Assembly (NCBI RefSeq): GCF_001425165.1
Contig: NZ_LMDU01000006.1
Span: 1 to 64,000, forward strand
Reading direction: 5' to 3'
Source of the DNA: Pelomonas sp. Root405
GTDB taxonomy: Bacteria > Pseudomonadota > Gammaproteobacteria > Burkholderiales > Burkholderiaceae_C
DNA length: 64,000 nt
Shown here: piece after piece, positions 8,738 through 17,251 of the stretch
Layout: every line of letters begins with the position of its first letter
Numbering within the stretch: position 1 is the first letter of the stretch
The notes under the pieces: model-generated
Databases searched by the model: none
Told to the model about the DNA's origin: nothing
What the model saw: only the letters and a program-made list of their open reading frames with translations
Program-made: the position numbers and the translations under genes

Positions 8738-9028
8738 ATGGCAGTAAGCAAGAAGGTAGTTCGGCGAGGCCGACCGTCAGGATCGCAGTCGACCGATCCA
8801 AAAGTCGCCGCGGCGCTTGGGAAGGCGATTGCTTCGCTGAGGGTCGCCGTCGGGATGTCGCAGGAGGCGCTGGCCCTAGCAGCCAACGTCGGACGCTCCA
8901 ACATTTCAATGATTGAGACCGGTCGCACGACTCCGAATTTTGTCGGTGTCGTCAGGATTGCCGCCGCTTTGAACTGCAGCTTGTCTGGACTCATGCAAGA
9001 GTTCGAACAGCACTACGCCAAAGGCTGA
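8738..9028 (+). CDS. XRE-family HTH transcriptional regulator
   Basis: A 96-residue helix-turn-helix protein of the Cro/CI type. The HTH runs through LRVAVGMSQEALALAANVGRSN to IETGRTTP, with the usual SQEAL and S.I..IE pattern, and almost nothing lies outside it. The start ATG at 8738 gives a basic N-terminus (VSKKVVRRGRP). It lies between a divergent hypothetical gene and the mobilization module, so it may control mobilization or the divergent gene (inference). Confidence 0.75.
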   Translation: MAVSKKVVRRGRPSGSQSTDPKVAAALGKAIASLRVAVGMSQEALALAANVGRSNISMIETGRTTPNFVGVVRIAAALNCSLSGLMQEFEQHYAKG

Positions 9029-9651
9029 GAGCCCGGGACGACCTGCAACCGAGAAGCTCAAGCGCGGTCCGGGATATTTGTTGCAGGCCAGGGCGTGGCG
9101 CGAAGCGCTGCCGGCGACGGGCGCGGCTGGAAGTCGTTTGTTGATGGTGCGCGGTCAGCGCCTGCGCTTAGCCGTGCAGATGGGGCGCAGCGCACTGCCG
9201 CGGCGACCATCGTAGTTCGACCTCAGATGGATCAATTGCTTGCCCGGAAACGAGGCAAGGCAAGCTTCGACAACGTGTAGCTGCGCGAAGCGTTGACTGG
9301 GAAGGGCCGCTCGACCGCGTGGCCGATCGTCGTGTCCGACACGCCGGCACCGACATACGCGTCAGCGGTCGGTTCAAAAGGGAAACAACGCAAGCTTCGC
9401 TCGGGGCCATTGCAACCGGCACGCGCAATTTTGGTGACCACCCGGAACTCGTGCGGTAGTAGGCAGGGCACTCGCCCCAGCTGATGGTGAAGCGAGTTTG
9501 GCGCTAAAGAGTTGATACGAATGGTGAGCAGCGAGCGACGTTTCGGGAAGCCTCGGAGCGTCGTGATACATGCTTGGCGCTCCTGGGATGGACCACGACT
9601 CCAGCCGTCGTGACCTATCGCGTCGGCGAGTGTGGGCGCACGATATGGCAC
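9029..9651. other. Non-coding stretch upstream of mobC, possible oriT region
   Basis: No gene is supported in these roughly 620 bases. A short perfect inverted repeat GTGTC-C-GACAC lies near 9331. In mobilizable elements oriT usually lies just upstream of the mobC/relaxase genes, so this is the best place for it. No known nic motif was recognised. Confidence 0.35.
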
Positions 9652-10305
9652 ATGGTCTCTACAGGACGCGAGAGCGGGCATCAGCAGCTTGATCTGCTGG
9701 TTGCTTTGCCAGTGCCGCCCGCAGCGAGCGCGACCAGTGCGCCTCGCAAGCGAGGGCGAGGGCACGCCCGCGACCGTGTGTGCGTTGATCTGCGCGGCCT
9801 GGGTGATCGGCTCCGTGCGCAAGCTCTGCGGCAGCAGACGACGCCTGCCGCTCTGACGCGGCAGGCCGTTTTGCTGCTGCTCAAGGCCCAATCAGGCGGT
9901 GAGGAAGCCGTCCTCCCCGAGCCAGTTCAGCGCCCGACCCGCGGGGTTGTGAAGGTCACGATGCGCGTCTCGGGCGCTCATGCTGCGTCGCTGGCCGCGC
10001 GGGCGCGCGCCGCCGACATGTCGCAGGGCGACTATGTCTCTTCGCTGCTCGACGGCGTGGCACCCGTTGCCTTGCCCGCAGACCATGCGTCGGCCGTCAA
10101 AGCGCTCATGGCGTCAACGGATCGCGTGGCCGCGCTGTCCGCCGATCTCAACACGTTCCTGCGGGTGCTCGGCCGGGCGTCTGTCCCGCAGCTGGAGCCG
10201 TATCGCGCCAGCATCACTTCCTTGGCCAAGGATGTACGGCAGCACTTGGCCACCGCGGCTGCGTTGATTGCCGAGCTCCGGCCCGCCAGGAGGCCGCGGA
10301 GATGA
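9652..10305 (+). CDS. mobC: MobC-like relaxosome accessory protein
   Basis: Probable accessory protein that binds oriT and helps the relaxase. About 217 residues from an ATG at 9652, although in-frame coding extends to 9574. The C-terminal half (VKVTMRVSGAHAASLAARARAADMS, then a long helical tail) resembles MobC-type ribbon-helix-helix proteins. It overlaps the relaxase start by ATGA. The assignment rests on this partial similarity plus position, so the name is tentative. A low-complexity Arg/Ala-rich linker precedes the domain. Confidence 0.55.
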   Translation: MVSTGRESGHQQLDLLVALPVPPAASATSAPRKRGRGHARDRVCVDLRGLGDRLRAQALRQQTTPAALTRQAVLLLLKAQSGGEEAVLPEPVQRPTRGVVKVTMRVSGAHAASLAARARAADMSQGDYVSSLLDGVAPVALPADHASAVKALMASTDRVAALSADLNTFLRVLGRASVPQLEPYRASITSLAKDVRQHLATAAALIAELRPARRPRR

Positions 10306-11297
10306 CCAATGGACAGCACATCGACGGTGTTCTGGTTCAGTGGGGCGAGCGGCTGTTTTACCCCGGCAATCGGATCATCAAGTCGGCGCCGCCGCCCCGT
10401 CTGGACGCGAAGCTGCTGCGCAAGGCCGCCGTGATCAGAAAGCGCATCGAGGCGACGGTGCGCAGGGCGCCCCAGGTGATGGTCAAGGTCACGGGCGGTG
10501 GCCGAGGGATGGCGGCCATCGCGGCGCATTTCCGGTACATCAGCAAGGCCGGCAAGCTGGAGATCGAGGACGACCGCGAGGTGGTTCGCACAGGCAAGGA
10601 AGCCGTGCGAGACCTGGCGGATCAGTGGCGCTACGGCGGTTCACTGATCCCGGAAGAAGGCCACCGGCGGGAAGCGTTCAACATCATGCTGTCGATGCCA
10701 GCCGGCACGAATGCGGTGCTCTTGCAGAAGGCGGCGCGCGAATTCGCACAGACAGAGTTGTCGGGGCATCGCTATGTCATGGTCCTGCATGAGCACCAGG
10801 CCAATCCGCATGTTCACCTGAGCGTGCGGGCAGAGGCGGCCTCTGGCAAGCGTCTGAATCCTCGCAAGGCGGACCTGCAGCGGTGGCGGGAGACGTTTGC
10901 AGAGAAGCTGCGCGGCTGGGGGATCGATGCGGAAGCAACACGGCAGGCGTCGCGCGGGGAGAACAGGAACTTTGAGCCGCAGTGGCGCATCAAGGCCAAG
11001 GAGGAGGGGCGCCTGCGCGCTGCTTTGGTCGCCACGAAAACGGGTCGAGCTGGCATGCTGACTCGTGCCGATGCGATGGTGAGCTGGGCGCACATCATGA
11101 AGGCGCTGGCGGCGTCCGAGGTTGCCGAGGACCGCCAGCTTGCCCAGAGGATTGGATCTTTCGTACGCGGCACGACGTTTGTACGTGAGCAGCTCGGTCA
11201 AGGGTCCAAGGTCCCGTCACGGCAGCATCGGACTCCAAACGAACTTTCGCCGCCGGGAGTGGACAGAAGCCGGCCGTCACACGACGTCAATCGGTGA
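10302..11297 (+). CDS. mobA: MOBP-like relaxase (mobilization nuclease)
   Basis: Nicks oriT and pilots DNA during conjugative mobilization. The 331-residue protein has HFRYISKAGKLEIEDDR, a relaxase opening with a candidate catalytic Tyr, and the metal-binding motif HEHQANPHVHLSVRA (H....NPHVH), which is diagnostic. A typical region RKADLQRWRETFAEKLRGWG follows. There is no long C-terminal primase or helicase domain, so the protein either is a minimal relaxase or has lost its tail. With the integrase it defines the element as mobilizable; no type IV secretion genes are present, so transfer would need a helper. Confidence 0.8.
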   Translation: MTNGQHIDGVLVQWGERLFYPGNRIIKSAPPPRLDAKLLRKAAVIRKRIEATVRRAPQVMVKVTGGGRGMAAIAAHFRYISKAGKLEIEDDREVVRTGKEAVRDLADQWRYGGSLIPEEGHRREAFNIMLSMPAGTNAVLLQKAAREFAQTELSGHRYVMVLHEHQANPHVHLSVRAEAASGKRLNPRKADLQRWRETFAEKLRGWGIDAEATRQASRGENRNFEPQWRIKAKEEGRLRAALVATKTGRAGMLTRADAMVSWAHIMKALAASEVAEDRQLAQRIGSFVRGTTFVREQLGQGSKVPSRQHRTPNELSPPGVDRSRPSHDVNR

Positions 11298-11655
11298 TCA
11301 CTGGCCGCGGTGATGGGCCCTCGGGCCCGAGGCGCGAGGATCACAACCGGCCCAATCGCAAGCTCTGTGACGTTGCCAGCGATGCCGTCCTTTGCCCGCT
11401 TTGCAGCGGCTGCCGTCTTCCGCGACAAGTAGCCAGCTCATGCTCCGGAACACGAAACCGTCATCGGCTCAGCAGACGCCGCGGTGGCAACCATGACCGT
11501 TATCGCGGTCAAAGCAGCCATGCCGGGCCGCCGGTCTGTCCGTCAACCCGGCGTGAATGTCTGCAGCTCGAAGGGGCGAACCGGTGCGCTCGCACCCAAC
11601 CTGCCAGCCAGCCAACTTGGAATTGCTGCGACAAGCAGTCGCTGACCGGTGACCT
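11298..11655. other. Gene-poor stretch after the relaxase
   Basis: About 360 bases with no supported gene. The right end of the mobilizable element may lie here or further on, but no second tRNA-Arg piece or copy of the att core was found. Confidence 0.3.
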
Positions 11656-11985
11656 TTACTTGATCTCACCAGCGGGCTCGGCAGGGCAAACCGCTGCCGA
11701 CATCACGGCCGTCGTCATGCCTTGCAAGTCAGCCAGGTGTTCGCGCTTCTCGCTAATCCCAAGCCTGCAGCGCGGCATGCCGGTGACGAGGGCAGCGTCG
11801 GCCCTTAAGACGCGCGTCACATCGCCCGGCGAAAGAATCAGATCGGCAAGGCAGCCGTCTCGCGTTAACCAGGCCGTGCCTGTCAGGCACACGACCCACA
11901 CGTCTCTTGAAGCCGTGACGCAGTAGGACTTCGCGAAATCGACGTCCACGACCGTGGGGCTCAGGGGCTTCCTCATCCAGATCAT
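11656..11985 (-). CDS. DUF2917-domain protein
   Basis: A 109-residue protein whose centre, SRDVWVVCLTGTAWLTRDG followed by LILSPGDVTRV, matches the DUF2917 pattern (vW.T..G...D..L..Gd). This cupin-like domain of unknown function is common in Burkholderiales. The start at 11985 has GAGG upstream; an ATG three codons later is also possible. It is divergent from the CmcJ-like gene at 12160, sharing a 170-base promoter region. Confidence 0.6.
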   Translation of the reverse strand: MIWMRKPLSPTVVDVDFAKSYCVTASRDVWVVCLTGTAWLTRDGCLADLILSPGDVTRVLRADAALVTGMPRCRLGISEKREHLADLQGMTTAVMSAAVCPAEPAGEIK

Positions 11986-12159
11986 GCTTGCACCGCCTCA
12001 TCGAATTGGCGGACTCATTGAAGCGTTCGCGGCGCCCTTCATCAAACGAGTTCCCTGCCGAACGACATTCCTGCTGCGCATGCGAAGGGACCGGAAAGTC
12101 GATTGAGATTGGCACCTCGACTGGGTTCAATGGGTCCGTGTGAAAAAGCTGGAGCCCCT

Positions 12160-13017
12160 ATGACGTCGCAACTTGCCAAGCCGGGTATCCGGGCGGGTCT
12201 GAACTACCTGAAGCCCACCGCCGAACGCCCCTACAGCTATGTCTGCGAGCCGCCGCCAGGCATGCCCTGGGAGAACTGCGGGTACGCCCTGCACCACACC
12301 CTCATCGCAGATGCCCGCCAGGCCAGCGAGAGACCTTGCCTGGAACGTGAAGGCTTCGCGCTGTGGGATGCGCCCACCACGGTGATCGACTTCCTCAATG
12401 AGGCTGCGGTCAAGGCGATCTACTACCAGGAGGCCGCCGAACTGGCGCTCGCTGCCACGGGGGCACGGCAGGCTTACGTCTTCGATCACCTGGTTCGACA
12501 ACGCGAAGCGGGCCGAAGCCCCTTAAGTTTTGGCCGCAGCGCAAGAGCCGCCATGGCCGCTGCCAACGGCCGTATCCACAACGACTACACAGAGGCCTCG
12601 GGTCGCAGGCGACTGACCTTGGTCATTGACGATGTGCAAGCGGCCGCCCGTGTCAGGCGTTACGGCATCGTCAACATCTGGCGCTCCATCAAGGGGCCGG
12701 TGCTGGACACGCCGCTCGCCGTCTGCGATGCCCGCACGGTCCGAGCGGCGGATCTCGTCGAGAGCGAGGTTCGGTACCCGCGCCGCACCGGGGAGATCTA
12801 TGTCGCGAAGCATTCACAAAGGCATCGCTGGTCCTACTTTCCGGAGATGGATCGTCACGAGGCGCTGGTGTTCAAGCAGTACGACTCTCGGCTCAGCGGT
12901 GTGGCCCGTTTCACCTTGCACTCGGCCTTCGACCTGCCGGAGATTCCCCCGGACGCCCCGCTACGCGAGAGCATCGAATTGCGCTGCCTGGTCGTCTATG
13001 AGAGCGAAGAGCCATGA
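12160..13017 (+). CDS. CmcJ/NvfI-family oxidoreductase
   Basis: Member of the family that includes cephamycin protein CmcJ and the iron/2-oxoglutarate enzyme NvfI. The 285-residue protein has the HNDYTEASGRRRL segment (candidate H-x-D metal ligands) and the conserved blocks YGIVNIWRSI and HRWSYFPEMDRHEALVFKQYDS near the C-terminus. ATG at 12160 follows CTGGAG; the longer in-frame opening has no support. It overlaps the next gene by ATGA, so it is co-translated with a DsbA-fold isomerase. The substrate is unknown; a hydroxylating or oxygenating step in a small-molecule pathway is inferred. Confidence 0.75.
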   Translation: MTSQLAKPGIRAGLNYLKPTAERPYSYVCEPPPGMPWENCGYALHHTLIADARQASERPCLEREGFALWDAPTTVIDFLNEAAVKAIYYQEAAELALAATGARQAYVFDHLVRQREAGRSPLSFGRSARAAMAAANGRIHNDYTEASGRRRLTLVIDDVQAAARVRRYGIVNIWRSIKGPVLDTPLAVCDARTVRAADLVESEVRYPRRTGEIYVAKHSQRHRWSYFPEMDRHEALVFKQYDSRLSGVARFTLHSAFDLPEIPPDAPLRESIELRCLVVYESEEP

Positions 13018-13625
13018 ACGAAGTGTCCCAACCCAAAACAATCGAGTTCTGGTTCGAGTTCGCGAGCAACTACAGCAATCTGAGCGTGATGCGCATCGAG
13101 GCGGCCGCTGCCCGATATGGCGTGGAAGTGCGCTGGCGTCCGTTTCTGCTGGGCCCCATCTTTCACAGCTTGGGCTGGAACAACTCGCCCTTCGTGCTGC
13201 AAAAGGCGAAGGGCGCCTATGTCTGGCAGGACATGGCGCGGGAGTGCGAGAAGTACCGCCTGCCCTGGACTCGGCCCTCGAAATTTCCGCGTGGGTCAGT
13301 GCTGCCCCTGCGCGTCGCGCTGGTGGGTGCCCAGCAGGACTGGATGGGCGCCTATTGCCGGCGGGTGATGTCGCTCAACTTCGTGGAGGACAGCGAGATC
13401 GATTCGCGTGATGAGTTGGCGGAAGTGCTTACGCAGCTCGGCCTGCCGGCCCAGGCGATCCTTGATGAGGCTGTGTCCGATGCGAACAAGCTGCGGCTGC
13501 GCCGACAAACCGAGGCCGCGGCAAACCGGGGTGTGTTCGGCGCGCCTACTTTCTTCGTCGGCGACGAGATGTTCTGGGGCAACGACCGCCTTGAAGATGC
13601 GCTGGCTCGCTGCATGCAGGTCTGA
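13014..13625 (+). CDS. 2-hydroxychromene-2-carboxylate isomerase-like (DsbA/GST-kappa fold)
   Basis: A 203-residue thioredoxin-fold protein of the 2-HCCA isomerase family. The N-terminus FWFEFASNYSNLSVMRIE corresponds to the family's F(D)F.S.YsYl motif, with Ser/Asn in place of a redox CxxC. The C-terminus RGVFGAPTFFVGDEMFWGNDRL is the classic GvFGvPtf.v....fwG.drl ending. Members isomerise aromatic ring-cleavage products using glutathione. Overlap with the CmcJ-like gene suggests both act on the same, probably aromatic, substrate (inference). Confidence 0.82.
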   Translation: MNEVSQPKTIEFWFEFASNYSNLSVMRIEAAAARYGVEVRWRPFLLGPIFHSLGWNNSPFVLQKAKGAYVWQDMARECEKYRLPWTRPSKFPRGSVLPLRVALVGAQQDWMGAYCRRVMSLNFVEDSEIDSRDELAEVLTQLGLPAQAILDEAVSDANKLRLRRQTEAAANRGVFGAPTFFVGDEMFWGNDRLEDALARCMQV

Positions 13626-13637
13626 AGGGCTGAAAGC

Positions 13638-14570
13638 CTAAGCGGCGCCGGACCCGGCGAGTTCGCGGGAGGTCTGCGCTTCGCTCACGATCCACTCCGC
13701 CACCCGGCGCACGTCGGCCCGGGGGTGCTCGCTTGCGGCGATGAGCCAATAGGCATGCGTCATCTCGGCGCCGTGCCTAGGCGGGGCCAACAACACCAGC
13801 CTGCCCGCATCCAGCAGGGGCTGTATCAGCTCCAGCCGCCCCAATGCCACGCCCTGCGCATCGAGGGCTGCCTGGATCACCTGATCGTATTGATTGAAAT
13901 GAAGCACACCCCGGTGCTTCACATCGGCCCAGCCGCGCGCGCTGAGCCAGTCCCCCCATTGCAGCCAGGGATGCATGGGGTTGTCGAACTCGAGCAGCGA
14001 CAGCTTGGTGAAGGCCTGCGCCGAGCGCAAGGACTTGAGACCTAGAGAAGGATGCGCCACCGGTGCGACGGACTCGCCAAACAGGCGTACGGCCCCCTCG
14101 GGCGCCAAGGCCTCCGTGGTGTAGCGAATGGCCAGGTCTACGCCTTCGGCGCGCAGATCGGCGACCCGGTTGTTCGCCGAGACACGCAGGTCCACGCCCG
14201 GATGGCGCTTCTGAAAGCGGCTTAGCCGCGGCAGCAGCCACAAGCCGGTGACACCTATGGTCGCGCTCAACATGACCGGCTTGAGCACGCCGGTCTTGTG
14301 GATCTCGCCGACCACATCCTGCAACTGCTGCACGGCGCCATCGGCGCTTCGGAACAAGCGCTCACCCGCGGGCGTGAAGGCGATGGAGCGGTAGCCGCGG
14401 ACCAGCAGTTTGACGCCCAACTGCTCCTCCAGGGCGTTGATCTGGCGGCTCACCGCCGATTGCGTGAGGCAAAGGTCCTGCGACGCGAGCGTGATGCTCA
14501 TGCGCCGCCCGACCGCGACGAAGCCGCGGATCAGGTCCAAGTACGACAAGCGGACGAGCGGGAGTGACAT
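13638..14570 (-). CDS. LysR-family transcriptional regulator
   Basis: A 310-residue regulator, GcvA-like. The N-terminal HTH reads SITLASQDLCLTQSAVSRQINALEEQLGVKLLVR, and the rest is a type 2 periplasmic-binding-fold sensor domain (PVMLSATIGVTGLWLLPRLSRF.., SANNRVADLRAEGVDLAIRY). ATG at 14570 is chosen because the HTH begins soon after it; further upstream reading is spurious. It lies 61 bases from the divergent MFS gene, the classic LysR arrangement, so it probably controls the MFS operon and perhaps the CmcJ pair that converges on its 3' end. Confidence 0.85.
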   Translation of the reverse strand: MSLPLVRLSYLDLIRGFVAVGRRMSITLASQDLCLTQSAVSRQINALEEQLGVKLLVRGYRSIAFTPAGERLFRSADGAVQQLQDVVGEIHKTGVLKPVMLSATIGVTGLWLLPRLSRFQKRHPGVDLRVSANNRVADLRAEGVDLAIRYTTEALAPEGAVRLFGESVAPVAHPSLGLKSLRSAQAFTKLSLLEFDNPMHPWLQWGDWLSARGWADVKHRGVLHFNQYDQVIQAALDAQGVALGRLELIQPLLDAGRLVLLAPPRHGAEMTHAYWLIAASEHPRADVRRVAEWIVSEAQTSRELAGSGAA

Positions 14571-14631
14571 TCCTGTGGCGCATGTGGTGCGACGAGAAGA
14601 TCGATTGAAGCACGGGCCCGCAAATCCTGTA

Positions 14632-15906
14632 ATGGCCGCAAAGAGAGATCCTGTGCAAACGCATTCTTCGCCCTCGGAATCAACAACTCTGCCTGCCGCC
14701 TGGTGGCAGCAAGCCTGGGTGCTGGTCCTGGCCGGCGGCATCGTCATGGGCCTCGCCCTGGGCGTGCGCCATGTGCAGGGCCTGTTCCTGTTGCCCGTGA
14801 CCATGGACCGGGGCTGGTCGCGCGAGACCTTCGGGTTCGCCATGGCGATTCAGAACCTGAGCTGGGGCATCGCGCAACCCTTCACCGGCATGGTCGCCGA
14901 CCGCTTCGGCTCCGCCAAGGTCATCGCTGGGGGCCTGCTGTTCTACGCCGCAGGTTTGTTCTTCATGTTGCACGCGGCCACGCCGACGAGCTTTGTCTGG
15001 GCTGCTGGCGTATGTATTGGCATCGGCCTGTCCGGCACGACGTTTGGCGCGGTGTACGGCGCTATCAGCCGGCTGGTGGCGCCGGAGCGACGCAGCTGGG
15101 CCCTCGGCCTGTCTGGGGCCATCGGCGGCCTGGTGCAGTTCGCCCTGGTGCCGGCCGCGCAGCAACTCCTGAGCGCTTGGAGCTGGCCCGGCGCCTTGTT
15201 CGCCTTGGCCCTTGCCATGCTGCTCGTCATGCCACTCGCCTTCCCATTGCGCAGTGACAGCGCGGTATCGATGGCCGGCGAGGCTGAGCAGCCCTTGTCC
15301 GCCGCGCTGAGGGAGGCATTCAGGCATTCGGGCTTCTGGATGCTCAACCTGGGTTTCCTGGCCTGCGGATTCCAGCTCGCCTTCATCGCCACGCATCTGC
15401 CCGCCTATCTGCTCGACAAAGGCATGGCGCCTGCCCACGCCGTCACTGCCTTGGCAATCATCGCGTTGGCGAACGTGCTGGGCACCTATTGCTTCGGGCT
15501 GCTGGGTGCGCGCCATCGCAGAAAGTATCTGTTGGCCGGCATCTACCTGCTGCGCGCGGTGGCGATGGCGCTGTTCGTGCTCCTGCCGCTGAGCCCCATC
15601 AGCCTGTATTTGTTTGCCGGAATGATGGGCTTCCTCTGGCTAGGCACGGCGCCGCTGACCAACGGCCTGGTCTCGCAGATCTTCGGCCTGCGCTACGTCA
15701 CGACGCTGTTCGGTTTCGTCTTCTTCGGCCACCAGTTGGGATCGTTTCTTGGCGTCTGGATGGGTAGCTACCTGTTCGAGCAGACCCAGTCCTACGACTT
15801 GATCTGGATCTGCGCGGTGGCGCTGGGCGTGTTTGCTGCGGCGCTCCACTGGCCCATCAACGATCACGAGATTGCGCGACCCGCTCTGAGCAGAATGCCG
15901 GTATGA
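14632..15906 (+). CDS. MFS transporter
   Basis: A 424-residue major facilitator protein with 12 predictable membrane helices in two bundles separated by a hydrophilic loop (FPLRSDSAVSMAGEAEQP). FTGMVADRFGSAKV after helix 2 is the MFS motif A (G..aDrfG..k). The monocarboxylate/oxalate-formate-type layout suggests import or export of an organic acid (inference). ATG at 14632 is the start nearest the divergent LysR promoter. It is first in a run of plus-strand genes (46-residue membrane ORF, RidA, VOC, ABM) likely to form an operon. Confidence 0.85.
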   Translation: MAAKRDPVQTHSSPSESTTLPAAWWQQAWVLVLAGGIVMGLALGVRHVQGLFLLPVTMDRGWSRETFGFAMAIQNLSWGIAQPFTGMVADRFGSAKVIAGGLLFYAAGLFFMLHAATPTSFVWAAGVCIGIGLSGTTFGAVYGAISRLVAPERRSWALGLSGAIGGLVQFALVPAAQQLLSAWSWPGALFALALAMLLVMPLAFPLRSDSAVSMAGEAEQPLSAALREAFRHSGFWMLNLGFLACGFQLAFIATHLPAYLLDKGMAPAHAVTALAIIALANVLGTYCFGLLGARHRRKYLLAGIYLLRAVAMALFVLLPLSPISLYLFAGMMGFLWLGTAPLTNGLVSQIFGLRYVTTLFGFVFFGHQLGSFLGVWMGSYLFEQTQSYDLIWICAVALGVFAAALHWPINDHEIARPALSRMPV

Positions 15907-16043
15907 AGCGCTTCACGGTCGGGTTCTGGCGACACGGGCTACCGGCGCTGTTGCTGTTGGCGGCCGGCGCCCTGATCTTTCGCGCATGGCTGGCGCCCGA
16001 GCACCTCGCAGCGTGGCTGCAGATCCTTCCACTTTGTTCCTGA
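15903..16043 (+). CDS. Small one-helix membrane protein
   Basis: A 46-residue reading frame starting MKRFTVGFW whose ATG overlaps the MFS stop codon (ATGA). It holds one hydrophobic segment (LPALLLLAAGALIFRAWLA) and ends LQILPLCS, five bases before the RidA gene. The overlap implies translational coupling with the transporter. It could be a transporter accessory peptide or the remnant of a longer membrane gene. No family was recognised. Confidence 0.45.
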   Translation: MKRFTVGFWRHGLPALLLLAAGALIFRAWLAPEHLAAWLQILPLCS

Positions 16044-16048
16044 ACACC

Positions 16049-16510
16049 ATGAGCGCTGAGCAAAGAATCAAGTCTCTTGGTCTACGGCTGCCGACCGGCA
16101 GCGGCCCGGCAGGCAACTACGCAACGACCGTGCAATCGGGCCATCTGCTGTTCCTGTCGGGCAAGGCGCCCCTTCCGGTCGATGGTGTTTCCCCAAGAGG
16201 ACGCGTCGGCAGCGACTATTCGACAGCCCAGGGCCGTGAACTCGCGCGCTCCGCATGCATGGATCTCCTGGCCACGATCAGGCATGCGCTCGGTTCCCTG
16301 GACCGGGTCGAACGCATCGTCGAAATGCATGGCGCCATCTGCACGGCAGCGGACTTCGAGGATCACGCGAAAGTCCTGGATGGCGCCTCCGATCTCCTCG
16401 TCGACATCTTCGGCGAGGCAGGGCTGCACACCCGTTCGGTCATCGGCGTCCTGTCACTGCGCGGCGGCATTCCGCTCACGCTCCGGGCTACCGTCGAAGT
16501 CAAGCACTAG
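16049..16510 (+). CDS. RidA/YjgF-family protein
   Basis: A 153-residue RidA-fold protein. SGHLLFLSGKAPLP matches the family's G.l.flSGq motif, and LRATVEVKH at the end is the usual C-terminal strand. Canonical RidA carries an Arg near the C-terminus that binds the substrate carboxylate; here LRATVEV may supply it. The family removes reactive enamines or acts in ring-cleavage pathways; this one, in a catabolic-looking operon, more likely has a pathway role (inference). Confidence 0.75.
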   Translation: MSAEQRIKSLGLRLPTGSGPAGNYATTVQSGHLLFLSGKAPLPVDGVSPRGRVGSDYSTAQGRELARSACMDLLATIRHALGSLDRVERIVEMHGAICTAADFEDHAKVLDGASDLLVDIFGEAGLHTRSVIGVLSLRGGIPLTLRATVEVKH

Positions 16511-16528
16511 CAAACAGCGATTCCACCC

Positions 16529-16921
16529 ATGCTTTCACACATCTTCGTCGGCGTGGGTGACTTCGAGCGCGCGCTCGTCTTCTACCAACCCTTAATGGCA
16601 GCCCTCGGCGTTCAAGCCCGTTTCTGCGATGCGAGCCGCCCCTGGGCGGGCTGGCAATCGCACCCGGGGCTGCGCCCGCTGTTCGTCATGGCCAGCCCCT
16701 ACGACGGGCAGGCGCACCAAGCGGGCAATGGGCAGATGGTGGCCTTCCTTGCCGGAAACAGGGCCGCTGTGCGCGACGCCTATGCCGCTGCCCTGGCGCA
16801 TGGCGGCACTTGCGAGGGCGCGCCTGGCATGCGGCCCGAGTATCACGAGCACTATTACGGCGCCTACTTCCGCGACCCTGATGGCAACAAGCTCTGTGTT
16901 GCATGCCACTGGCCTGACTGA
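16529..16921 (+). CDS. VOC-family (glyoxalase/dioxygenase fold) protein
   Basis: A 130-residue vicinal-oxygen-chelate protein. It starts LSHIFVGVGDFERALVFYQPLM, the standard VOC opening with the first metal-ligand His, and ends YYGAYFRDPDGNKLCVACH, the standard FRDPDGN closing motif. Such proteins include glyoxalases, extradiol dioxygenases and resistance proteins. It lies in the operon 18 bases after the RidA gene. The substrate cannot be read from sequence. Confidence 0.82.
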   Translation: MLSHIFVGVGDFERALVFYQPLMAALGVQARFCDASRPWAGWQSHPGLRPLFVMASPYDGQAHQAGNGQMVAFLAGNRAAVRDAYAAALAHGGTCEGAPGMRPEYHEHYYGAYFRDPDGNKLCVACHWPD

Positions 16922-16937
16922 CTAACACCGCAAACCC

Positions 16938-17219
16938 ATGGACTACGTACTCATCATTCATGCCGTCAAGGACTATCCCGCCTGGAAGCAGGTCTTTGAC
17001 GAGGCCGCCGTCATCCGCAAGGAGGCCGGAGAGCAGAGCTATCACTTGCTGCACGACGAGCGCGATCACAACCGTGTCGTTCACTTTTCCAGGTGGACCT
17101 CGCTTGCGCAGGCCAAAGCCTTCTTCGAGTCCGACCGCTTGGTGGAGATCCGTCGTCTGGCGGGCGTCGAGGCGCCAGAGTTCAACTATCTGCACAGCCT
17201 GGAACAAGGGACGCTCTGA
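16938..17219 (+). CDS. ABM-domain protein (antibiotic biosynthesis monooxygenase-like)
   Basis: A 93-residue ferredoxin-like-fold protein. YVLIIHAVKDYPAWKQVFDE and later VVHFSRWTSLAQAKAFFES match the ABM/dimeric alpha-beta-barrel pattern. Proteins of this kind act as cofactor-free monooxygenases on polyaromatic substrates or as small isomerases. It starts 17 bases after the VOC gene and is probably in the same transcript. Confidence 0.7.
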   Translation: MDYVLIIHAVKDYPAWKQVFDEAAVIRKEAGEQSYHLLHDERDHNRVVHFSRWTSLAQAKAFFESDRLVEIRRLAGVEAPEFNYLHSLEQGTL

Positions 17220-17251
17220 CCCTGCGAGCCACCCGATGCCGGGACCAGCCC

